Positions 1-5,459 of a stretch of DNA of 5,459 nt are shown in pieces (position 1 is the first letter of the stretch; each line of letters begins with the position of its first letter). The notes beneath the pieces are model-generated. The model saw only the letters and a program-made list of their open reading frames with translations. It made no database searches and was not told the origin of the DNA. Origin of the DNA: Syntrophomonadaceae bacterium (GTDB taxonomy: Bacteria; Bacillota; Dethiobacteria; DTU022); contig PWEB01000193.1 of assembly GCA_003553305.1 (NCBI GenBank), positions 1 to 5,459 of the forward strand, in the 5' to 3' direction. Made by a program: the position numbers and the translations under genes.

Positions 1-1498
1 CAGAGAAAAAGCGGGGAACCAGGCCAATAATAAAGCTGGGTAAAAAGCTTGGTGGATAAAAACGGGGGCTATCATCAAGTCCTGACTCCAGACCATTAAT
101 ATATGAAAAAAAACCATTCTTTAGCTGCCGGTTTTCTTCCCACCAGCGTAAATTTTCCTTAAGAGGAGGCAGCACTTCTGAAAGGAACAAAGCTCTATCT
201 TCCGGCTGCTGAAACCTCTCATAAACTCTTACCGCTGCCCAGGACTGCAGGGGCGGCTGCGAATAAAAATTCAGCACTCCCCTCAGGGAATCATTGATTT
301 TACTGGGGATCTGGTTCCGCTGTGCTCCGGAAACAATAGTTACTCCCCTGTATTTAATTCGAAACCGAGTATTTCGCGGTGCCGAAGAGCTGCCTTCCAA
401 CTGGTTCAACAAAACTTCCCCCGCTCGCGTTGGATTCCATTCACTCAGCCCAAGTACATGCTGCGGAGTATCCCAACCCCAGAAAAACGGGAAGTATACT
501 TTTGAAGGTACTGAGCCCCAGCGGTTCATATTGCCCCGTGGAAAATAGAGGCTATTTTGAAGGGCCCAGGCAGCGAGTTTCAGGGTTGCTTTAGCAGACT
601 CTTTTTCAGGTGTGTATGGTACAGGCAGCTTGTTTTCGAAAATTTCCCACCGCTTCTGAGCGCCGTTTTTCAGGCCCCTTAAATTTCGTAAAGCTCTTTC
701 AGCCCTCTTGTAAATTTTTTCAGTTCCCTCGGCAGAAAAGGATATGATCACTGACCATTTCATTCTTTGCCCCGGGCTAAGTTCCACCCAGGAACCATGC
801 AGCTCTTTTTTACCTGCAAAACCACCACTGGAGGGCAAAAAATAAGCATGCTGCTTTAAACCGGGAAACCGGTGATAATTAGACACCTGCAGGCCGTTAT
901 CTATTCTCTTTAAAACAGAAAAGCCTGTAAAGTGCGGGTAAGGGTTTTCTAAATCGCGGCCGGTAGTCGGAATGAAAAAACAAGCCGGTTTAACCCTGGC
1001 TGTTTCTTCACTTACGGTCCATTCAGTATCCAGAACAGCAAGGTTATGCTGAAGGAAATAAAGTTTGCTGTTCAAAGTAAAATGACCGTCCTGTGCTTCT
1101 TCCTCAATACAATAAGGCCGGAAATGCACCTTCCTGGATAGGGGAGCCTTAAAGTATATTTCGCCCTGATCGCTATGGAGGCAGGTAGCGAAATCATAAA
1201 ACCGGCCAGACCCAAATGAAGCAACAGTAGAATATATGGCACTAGAGGCGGCATATTTTTTATCCGTTAGAGCTTTAAAACCACAATGACTACCTAGTTC
1301 ACTTAAAGGAGAGCCACTTGTAACACCCACAGCATAATTCGGCGCACCAGAACTGTCTGCGTAAAATTTAACCGGTCGGATTAAATTTTTCAATTGTCTG
1401 CTGTAAAATAACCATACAAGCAGCAAACTTAAACCGATAACAATTATGAAATACAGAATAAACAAACCTTTCTTGTAATGCGAAAAAACAATCTCCAT
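1..1498 (-). CDS. Membrane-anchored GH63/MGH1-like glycoside hydrolase, partial (C-terminus beyond left edge)
   Basis: The minus-strand frame is open without a stop from ATG at 1498 to the window edge, giving 499 residues. Residues 11-32 form one strong hydrophobic segment after a short basic N-terminus (HYKK), so the enzyme is probably tethered to the outer face of the membrane. Residues about 60-255 look beta-rich and probably form an N-terminal sandwich domain. From about 260 the sequence becomes helical and aromatic, as in (alpha/alpha)6 barrels. Two motifs support the family: FFWGWDTPQHVLGL (W340, D343) and ESGLDDSPRF (471-480). The second matches the ESGxD(N/D)SPR signature of GH63 and mannosylglycerate-hydrolase-like enzymes, where the first Asp (D475 here) is the expected general acid. 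The catalytic base would lie in the missing part. An in-frame TTG at 1504 with an upstream GAG is an alternative start; the ribosome binding site is weak for either. The sugar substrate cannot be told; alpha-glucosides or mannosides are likely. The family assignment is firm, the exact activity is not. Confidence -1.
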   Translation of the reverse strand, partial: MEIVFSHYKKGLFILYFIIVIGLSLLLVWLFYSRQLKNLIRPVKFYADSSGAPNYAVGVTSGSPLSELGSHCGFKALTDKKYAASSAIYSTVASFGSGRFYDFATCLHSDQGEIYFKAPLSRKVHFRPYCIEEEAQDGHFTLNSKLYFLQHNLAVLDTEWTVSEETARVKPACFFIPTTGRDLENPYPHFTGFSVLKRIDNGLQVSNYHRFPGLKQHAYFLPSSGGFAGKKELHGSWVELSPGQRMKWSVIISFSAEGTEKIYKRAERALRNLRGLKNGAQKRWEIFENKLPVPYTPEKESAKATLKLAAWALQNSLYFPRGNMNRWGSVPSKVYFPFFWGWDTPQHVLGLSEWNPTRAGEVLLNQLEGSSSAPRNTRFRIKYRGVTIVSGAQRNQIPSKINDSLRGVLNFYSQPPLQSWAAVRVYERFQQPEDRALFLSEVLPPLKENLRWWEENRQLKNGFFSYINGLESGLDDSPRFYPPSFLPSFIIGLVPRFFS

Positions 1499-1907
1499 TA
1501 GCAATTGTAAATACTCTAATTATCCAATGAATGATCATTTATTTCGCAAAGTATTAAATACATGCCGGGTTTTTAATACCGTTGTGAATTTCCCTGATCT
1601 TAATCATACTATAAACGCAGCGATTTACACTTCTTATATATTTAGTGTTACTATTTATTGTGACAAGGGTCTTTTAAAATTATACTACCATAAAAATTGG
1701 TCGAGTCAAAATGCAACCAAAAACAACCTACACCAAATAGATAAACTTTGCAACAAAACATCAAAATGGCTACTAGCTCATCCGGTTTATAGTTAATAAT
1801 TAATTTTGATAAGGTAAAAATCTTTGTTCCTGCTTGCCTACCGGTAAGCCTTGCTTTAAAATACCCTTATATGCACATCAGCGGTAACAAACCACAGGGG
1901 ATGAAAA
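1499..1907. other. AT-rich divergent intergenic region
   Basis: These 409 bases separate the start of the glycosidase (minus) from the start of the EamA permease (plus), so promoters for both genes should lie here. The part from 1499 to about 1800 is visibly richer in A and T than the flanking genes. I could not find a convincing -35/-10 pair for either gene. On the plus strand TATAGT at 1788-1793 is a possible -10 without a good -35. On the minus strand TTGTCA (1666-1661) is followed only by poor -10 matches. An open 89-codon frame at 1527-1796 lacks a ribosome binding site and resembles no family I know. The only clear structure is the hairpin at 1832-1849. Confidence -1.
1832..1849 (+). 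promoter_or_regulatory. Hairpin in the leader of the EamA permease gene
   Basis: GCTTGCC (1832-1838) pairs with GGTAAGC (1843-1849) across a four-base loop TACC, giving seven pairs including one G-U. It lies 58 bases before the permease start codon. No T-run follows it closely on either strand, so it is not a standard intrinsic terminator. It could be an RNA leader structure, or a DNA operator, since the core TACCGGTA is a perfect 8-bp palindrome. No known riboswitch class is recognisable. Confidence -1.
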
Positions 1908-2801
1908 ATGCAAGCGCGTAAAGGTTTAGTAATGGTATCCGGCGCAGGTGTTTGCTGGGCGACAACAGGATTATTCAGTACCCTCCTTTTTAATGAAGGG
2001 ATCGATCCGATCAGTGTAGCTTCTACCAGGAGTGCCCTGGCAGCAGTCATTTTTTTAGTCTACCTGTTGGTTTTTCACCCGAAACTCCTGGTTGTAAATA
2101 AAAAACAGCTGGTTATGCTTGCCCTGGGTGGATCAGTTGGCATAACCCTCTTTAACATTTTTTACATGAACGCTATAAATGCTGCAGGGATGTCCACCGC
2201 AGTGGTCCTGCTCTATACATCACCGGTTTTTGCTGTAATTCTTTCCCGTATTTTCCTCAAGGAACCACTGACCACGAAAAAGGTAATCGCGTTAATTATT
2301 GCTATATCAGGAATTTTGCTGGTAGTCGAAGCTTACGAACTCCACAATTTGCTAGACAACCCCCTTGCTATCCTGGTAGGGCTGGGCGCCGGACTATCAT
2401 TCGGAACATTGAGCGTCTTGGGCAAATACCTGACCGGCACCGGCAACCGTCTGACTGCTTCATTTTACCTGCTTTTCACAGGCTCCCTATTTCTATCTTT
2501 GATCCACCCTCCCTGGATAGGGTTGGCAGAAATCCGCTATTCCCCGTCACTACTGCTTGCTTTGGGTGCCCTGGTAATAATCTCTACACTGGCAGCACAC
2601 TCCTTATACATTGCCGGATTAAGTTACCTGGAAGCGGGTAAAGCCAGCATAGCCGTTGCTATAGAACCCGTGGCAGCAATACTATTAGCCTTTTTCTTTT
2701 TGGATGAACGTCTGGTTACCATTCAGTACATCGGTGTAGCTCTGGTCCTTTCAGCAGTTATCCTGCTAAGGCTACACAGTGCAGAAGCGCTTCCCAAATA
2801 A
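1908..2801 (+). CDS. EamA-family (DMT superfamily) membrane permease
   Basis: This complete 297-residue protein has the usual length for ten-helix drug/metabolite transporters with two EamA repeats, roughly residues 7-140 and 153-289. Each repeat ends with the family's characteristic segment: YTSPVFAVILSRIFLKEP (103-120) in the first half and IEPVAAILLAFFFLDE (252-267) in the second. Nearly the whole chain is hydrophobic, with short basic loops, so it sits in the cytoplasmic membrane. Family members move amino acids, nucleosides or other small metabolites, usually as exporters; nothing here identifies the substrate. The ATG at 1908 follows AGGGG (1896-1900) at a spacing of seven bases. An ATG at 1901 in another frame ends after six codons and is not the start. 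The gene is transcribed away from the glycosidase, and no intrinsic terminator is seen before the yjfB-like gene 91 bases downstream, so read-through is possible. Confidence -1.
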   Translation: MQARKGLVMVSGAGVCWATTGLFSTLLFNEGIDPISVASTRSALAAVIFLVYLLVFHPKLLVVNKKQLVMLALGGSVGITLFNIFYMNAINAAGMSTAVVLLYTSPVFAVILSRIFLKEPLTTKKVIALIIAISGILLVVEAYELHNLLDNPLAILVGLGAGLSFGTLSVLGKYLTGTGNRLTASFYLLFTGSLFLSLIHPPWIGLAEIRYSPSLLLALGALVIISTLAAHSLYIAGLSYLEAGKASIAVAIEPVAAILLAFFFLDERLVTIQYIGVALVLSAVILLRLHSAEALPK

Positions 2802-2820
2802 ATTAAGATGTACTACCCCC

Positions 2821-2847
2821 TATTGTTTTAATGCAAACAGTCGATAC
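2821..2847 (+). promoter_or_regulatory. Possible sigma-28 (SigD/FliA)-like promoter for the yjfB-like gene
   Basis: GTCGATAC at 2840-2847 matches six of eight positions of the sigma-28-type -10 element GCCGATAT. TATT at 2821-2824, 15 bases upstream, is a weak match to the TAAA-type -35. Transcription would begin near 2853-2855 and leave a leader of about 40 bases that includes the ribosome binding site. The position suits a motility-associated gene, but the weak -35 makes this a tentative call. Confidence -1.
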
Positions 2848-2868
2848 CAATTATAGGGCCCTATTGGT
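2846..2868. repeat. Imperfect palindrome between promoter candidate and ribosome binding site
   Basis: ACCAA (2846-2850) and TAGGG (2854-2858) are mirrored by CCCTA (2859-2863) and TTGGT (2864-2868). This gives ten matched positions per arm, with a three-base insertion (TTA) in the left arm only. The core TAGGGCCCTA (2854-2863) is a perfect 10-bp palindrome. In RNA the centre would have to open into a GGCC loop. It may be an operator or a 5' transcript structure. No T-run follows, so it is not a terminator for the upstream permease gene. Confidence -1.
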
Positions 2869-2874
2869 TTTAGG

Positions 2875-2883
2875 AAAGGAGGG
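2875..2883 (+). promoter_or_regulatory. Strong ribosome binding site shared by a two-codon ORF and the yjfB-like start
   Basis: AAAGGAGGG is a near-perfect anti-16S match. From GGAGG (2878-2882) there are five bases to an ATG at 2888 and ten to the TTG at 2893. The ATG is read as ATG CTT TGA and stops at 2896, inside the second codon of the TTG frame. The site therefore decides in favour of TTG for the 62-codon product, while also being well placed for the tiny upstream frame. Confidence -1.
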
Positions 2884-2892
2884 ATTAATGCT

Positions 2893-3081
2893 TTGATCGA
2901 AAGTATAGCTTCCGCAGCTTCGCAAATGCAGCAAGAGAGTATCCAGGCGGAAGTGGGCGCCAGGGTGAGCAAAATGGTCCTGGACAATGCCGAGGCTCAG
3001 GGTGACGCCATGTTGGAAATGATTGAGATGCAAAAAGAACTCCAATCTCATTTAGGCGGCCAAGTAAACACCTATGCCTGA
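2893..3081 (+). CDS. yjfB: YjfB-family putative motility protein
   Basis: This 62-residue soluble protein begins MIESIASAASQMQQES and continues with a helical stretch, KMVLDNAEAQGDAMLEMIE (about residues 29-47). It ends with HLGGQVNTYA. The order of an N-terminal I-x-x-x-A-S segment, an amphipathic A-E-x-Q-G helix and a terminal L-G-x-x-V/I-N/D tail matches the small YjfB family (Pfam 'YjfB_motility'), which is normally 55-65 residues long and found in Bacillota. The biochemical role is unknown; the motility label comes from association with flagellar/SigD-type regulation, which I recall but cannot check. The start is TTG, chosen because the only nearby ATG (2888) stops after two codons and because family members start at this point. 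The gene ends in TGA 51 bases before a strong terminator, so it can be a short transcript of its own. Confidence -1.
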   Translation: MIESIASAASQMQQESIQAEVGARVSKMVLDNAEAQGDAMLEMIEMQKELQSHLGGQVNTYA

Positions 3082-3132
3082 TAACTAAAAGCTCTTGCTG
3101 TAAGAAAAATCCAATGTTTACCATTATTTCAA

Positions 3133-3163
3133 CCCTCCTTTTTTCCGAGGAGGGCCTTTTTTT
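3133..3163 (+). terminator. Intrinsic terminator after the yjfB-like gene
   Basis: CCCTCCT (3133-3139) pairs perfectly with AGGAGGG (3148-3154) over an eight-base loop. After CC comes a run of seven T (3157-3163). It lies between two convergent genes. Read on the minus strand, the same stem is followed only by TTGAAAT, so it would end the oxidoreductase transcript less efficiently, if at all. Confidence -1.
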
Positions 3164-3175
3164 AACAAATCAGAC

Positions 3176-5188
3176 TTATACGGAGGTTTCAATACGGCAA
3201 AGGCAGTCGTAATAGGCCGCCTGATTGCCCAGGTCGGTCTGATGATCCGGTGTAAGATTGTTTACCGCCGCACCTGAAATGTGCCACCATCCCTCATAAA
3301 CCATTACTGCCTGCGGTGGGACCCGGTCACTGATTGATGCTTTAACTTCAATACTGCCCCTTTTAGATGAAATGCGGATACACTGCCCCTCAGTAAGATT
3401 TTCCTCCCGGGCTGTCTGGGAATGGATATAAGCCGCTGGTTGATCTGCCTGATCGGGCAGGCGATGAGTTGCATGAATGGAATCCCGGGGATGAGGTGTT
3501 ATAAACCAGTAAATAAAGCCTTCTTCATGCAGAGCACGACTGCTCAGTTCATCAGCTTCCCGGTAGCGAGGCAGCCCATCGCCACCTTCTTTAGACGCTT
3601 TATTAGAGTAAAAATTATACTTTCCGTCAGCTGTTTCAAAAACCCAATTAGACCAGGGCAGATCATCTCCTCCCGGAATCAGCAACGGGCTATTATCCTT
3701 AATCATGTTGATTGTAATACCGGTAGCTTCATTTAAAGGTTTTATTGCTCGGGCTAATAAGTCTTCAGGTTGCAGATCAGGAAATTCTTTTAAGTCCAGC
3801 AAACTGGCCAGTTCCTTAAAAATACTATATTCAGAGCGGCATTCACCAGGTGGAGCAACCACCTGTGATCCGTAAGTTAAGTAAGAATGACTCATCGAAG
3901 TGAAATAGAGATCTTCATCTTCCAAAAAATAAGTCGCAGGTAAAACCAGGTCGGAAGCCGCAGCAGTATCGGTCATAAAAAATTCTGATGTCACTATAAA
4001 AGGAACTTTCGAAAAAGCTTTTTTCAGGAAATTACTATCGCCAACCTGAACGAGGGGATTCGCCCGGCTGTTATAAAGAAAAGTTATCGGTGGATCTTCG
4101 AAACCTGTCAACGCTTCAGCCAACTTTGGCTTTGAATAATAGCGGCGCTGTGGCGCAAGATCATTTCCGTTCATATAATCATGATCTATATAGCGGCTGA
4201 TTCTAAAATTAGCATAGTTGGCTCCACCACCGGGAACACCCAGGTTACCGGTCAGGGCAGCCAGGGCATCAATTGCTCGCACAATATTTCCACCATTGCT
4301 ATGTCGCTGAAGACCGATCCCTATCCAAATAACTGCCGGCTTAGAATTAGCGTAGTCAAAAGCAAGCTGCTCAATCACTTCAGCCGAGAGACCGGTCAGC
4401 CCAGCCACCTTTTGAAGAGAATAATCCTCACATAACTCTGCAAACGCTTCAAACCCGCTGCTGTGATCTTTGATAAAATTCGTAGCAGTTAATTCATTTT
4501 TTATGATCACCTTCGCCATAGCCAGAGCCAGCGCCCCATCACTGCCCGGTTTGACCCTTATATGTTGATCTGCCAGGGCAGCAGTTGCTGTTTGGACTGG
4601 ATCAATCAAGATTACACGAGCTCCATTTTCACGGGCTTTACGTACGAAGGGCAAAATGTGAGTCGAAGTATCGGCCGGGTTTCGCCCCCAGAATATTATC
4701 AACTTAGAATTGACCAGGTCTTGATATGGGTGGGCCTGCACCGCCCCAAAATCATAACTCTGCGCGGCAATGCCTGCTCCCCAGCAAAGACTGCCTTGAT
4801 GGACGGTAGACCCTCCCAGGGCACTAAAAAAACGGGATTCGACTTTTTTTAAAAGCCCTGTATATCCACCATCAAAAAAATGAAGCAAAGCAAGCGGGCC
4901 ATGTTCCTTCAGGGTATAATTAATTTTTTCAGCCACAACCTGCAAAGCTTCCGTCCAGCTAACCCGCTCAAAATAACCTCCGCGTTTAAGCAGGGGATAA
5001 AGCAACCTCTCGGGGTGATTAATTCTATCTAAATGGCGCCTACCTTTACTGCAAATTACTTTACCGGTGACCGGTTGTTCCGGATTGGGTGCTATGGAAA
5101 CAATTTTTCCACCCTCTTCAGTAACCAAAAAAGCACACTGGTCACAACAGTCAAGCGGACAGGCAGTTTTTATTTTTTCCATCTTCAT
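3176..5188 (-). CDS. Molybdopterin (bis-PGD Mo/W) oxidoreductase, DMSO-reductase superfamily, cytoplasmic
   Basis: This complete 670-residue protein resembles the single-subunit BisC/YoaE-type enzymes (COG0243) of Bacillota. C10, C14, C18 and C46 form the N-terminal 4Fe-4S motif (CPLDCCDQC, then CSKG). K48, two residues after the last Cys, is the family's conserved lysine between cluster and pterin. C135 in GSLCWGAG is the likely metal ligand, so a cysteine rather than selenocysteine or serine enzyme. Pterin-binding segments follow: FWGRNPADTSTH, VILIDPV, and RHSNGGNIVRAIDALAAL with GVPGGG. The C-terminal dinucleotide-binding domain starts near residue 555 (YWFITPHPRD). There is no twin-arginine signal, so it acts in the cytoplasm. 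ATG at 5188 is preferred over ATG at 5182 because AAGGA ends six bases before it. No small Fe-S electron-transfer subunit is visible nearby. The substrate is unknown; formate, thiosulfate or polysulfide, and acetylene-hydratase-like roles cannot be separated. An extra Cys (C15) lies in the cluster motif. An AOR-family gene lies upstream on the same strand. Confidence -1.
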   Translation of the reverse strand: MKMEKIKTACPLDCCDQCAFLVTEEGGKIVSIAPNPEQPVTGKVICSKGRRHLDRINHPERLLYPLLKRGGYFERVSWTEALQVVAEKINYTLKEHGPLALLHFFDGGYTGLLKKVESRFFSALGGSTVHQGSLCWGAGIAAQSYDFGAVQAHPYQDLVNSKLIIFWGRNPADTSTHILPFVRKARENGARVILIDPVQTATAALADQHIRVKPGSDGALALAMAKVIIKNELTATNFIKDHSSGFEAFAELCEDYSLQKVAGLTGLSAEVIEQLAFDYANSKPAVIWIGIGLQRHSNGGNIVRAIDALAALTGNLGVPGGGANYANFRISRYIDHDYMNGNDLAPQRRYYSKPKLAEALTGFEDPPITFLYNSRANPLVQVGDSNFLKKAFSKVPFIVTSEFFMTDTAAASDLVLPATYFLEDEDLYFTSMSHSYLTYGSQVVAPPGECRSEYSIFKELASLLDLKEFPDLQPEDLLARAIKPLNEATGITINMIKDNSPLLIPGGDDLPWSNWVFETADGKYNFYSNKASKEGGDGLPRYREADELSSRALHEEGFIYWFITPHPRDSIHATHRLPDQADQPAAYIHSQTAREENLTEGQCIRISSKRGSIEVKASISDRVPPQAVMVYEGWWHISGAAVNNLTPDHQTDLGNQAAYYDCLCRIETSV

Positions 5189-5366
5189 TTACCATCCTTT
5201 ATCGACTTATTCAACAAAAAACGAAATGCCCTGCCGGATCCGAAAAATCACCAAACCGGCCGCTAAATTCAACCTGGAACATTTGGTTGGACCCGGCAAA
5301 CCGGAAAAAGCTTGCTTTAAATCAGGCATAGATCAAACGCTCCATGGCTTTACTATATTAAAGAGG
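5189..5366. other. Intergenic gap between AOR tail and molybdopterin oxidoreductase
   Basis: These 178 bases separate two co-oriented minus-strand genes. The octamer CAAACCGG occurs twice (5252-5259 and 5297-5304), 45 bases apart. A short palindrome CGGATCCG lies at 5235-5242. Weak CCGG-based hairpins can be drawn, but none has a good T-run on the minus strand, so I see no convincing terminator. No clear promoter was found either. The oxidoreductase ribosome binding site (AAGGA read on the minus strand) is at the left end. Confidence -1.
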
Positions 5367-5459
5367 TTATCCATCCAGAAGCCAACCCAGGGACAACTTT
5401 TCCAAAGTACTGTCGGTCGGATTTCCCGTCTCAGGATCCCAACCGGCATAATTGTAATA
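5367..5459 (-). CDS. Aldehyde:ferredoxin oxidoreductase family protein, C-terminal fragment
   Basis: The minus-strand frame entering at the right edge codes for 30 residues and stops at TAA (5369-5367). The fragment reads YYNYAGWDPETGNPTDSTL and then EKLSLGWLLDG. It matches the very conserved C-terminus of AOR-family proteins: YY-x-x-x-GWD-x-x-TG-x-PT-x-x-x-L-x-x-LGL. Family members are tungsten bis-pterin, 4Fe-4S enzymes that interconvert aldehydes and carboxylates with ferredoxin; the related benzoyl-CoA reductase subunit BamB shares the fold, so the substrate cannot be fixed from the tail alone. Cofactor-binding regions lie outside the window. The gene reads towards the molybdopterin oxidoreductase 178 bases downstream. 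Family confidence is good despite the short length, because the GWD, TG and PT positions are all kept in order. Confidence -1.
   Translation of the reverse strand, partial: YYNYAGWDPETGNPTDSTLEKLSLGWLLDG

Noticed and set aside
294..594. Two overlapping plus-strand frames opposite the glycosidase
   Set aside because: They lie antisense to a continuous minus-strand frame with clear GH motifs, so they are shadows.
1639..1666. Minus-strand promoter candidate TTGTCA ... TAAATA for the glycosidase
   Set aside because: The -10 matches only three of six consensus bases at 16-base spacing, and the better TATATA needs a 20-base spacer.
1527..1796. Open plus-strand frame of 89 codons in the spacer
   Set aside because: No ribosome binding site precedes the ATG, the composition follows the AT-rich spacer, and the protein shows no recognisable family pattern or domain.
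2851..3124. Minus-strand frames of 66 and 79 codons opposite the yjfB-like gene
   Set aside because: They are antisense to a gene with a family match and strong ribosome binding site, and one runs through the terminator region.
5235..5304. CCGG-containing repeats and hairpins taken as a terminator between AOR and the oxidoreductase
   Set aside because: Stems are only four to five pairs or have long loops, and no T-run follows at the right place on the minus strand.
1851..5321. Shared decamer TTGCTTTAAA at 1851-1860 and 5312-5321
   Set aside because: A single low-complexity 10-mer pair in different intergenic contexts is compatible with chance, and the flanks differ.

Overview
The window looks like a piece of chromosome from an anaerobic, low-to-mid G+C Bacillota (Clostridia-type) bacterium. 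This is inferred from four things: a YjfB-family small motility-associated protein, strong AGGAGG-type ribosome binding sites, the C-terminal tail of an aldehyde:ferredoxin oxidoreductase (AOR), and an adjacent molybdenum/tungsten bis-pterin oxidoreductase. I see no rRNA, tRNA, CRISPR array, insertion sequence, phage gene or toxin-antitoxin pair. The exact genus cannot be read from this window.

Layout. Positions 1-1498 (minus) hold the N-terminal 499 codons of a membrane-anchored glycoside hydrolase of the GH63/MGH1-like (alpha/alpha)6-barrel group; the gene runs off the left edge. Positions 1499-1907 are an AT-rich divergent intergenic stretch with a clear hairpin near its right end. Positions 1908-2801 (plus) encode a complete EamA/DMT-superfamily permease. 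Positions 2802-2892 carry a possible sigma-28 (SigD/FliA)-like promoter, an imperfect 10-bp-arm palindrome and a strong ribosome binding site. They lead into a 62-codon yjfB-like gene (2893-3081, plus, TTG start), which is closed by an intrinsic terminator at 3133-3163. Convergent to it, 3176-5188 (minus) encodes a complete 670-residue molybdopterin oxidoreductase of the DMSO-reductase superfamily. At the right edge, 5367-5459 (minus) is the last 30 codons and stop of an AOR-family gene lying upstream of, and co-oriented with, the oxidoreductase.

How the genes fit together. The AOR tail and the oxidoreductase could form one metal-pterin redox locus, since both enzyme families use bis-pyranopterin Mo/W cofactors and Fe-S clusters. 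They are separated by 178 bp, however, so co-transcription is only a possibility. The glycosidase, permease and YjfB-like protein show no obvious functional link to that pair or to each other. Nothing here amounts to a demonstrable new multi-gene system. The most unusual details are the two-codon ORF overlapping the yjfB start and the small regulatory architecture in front of it.
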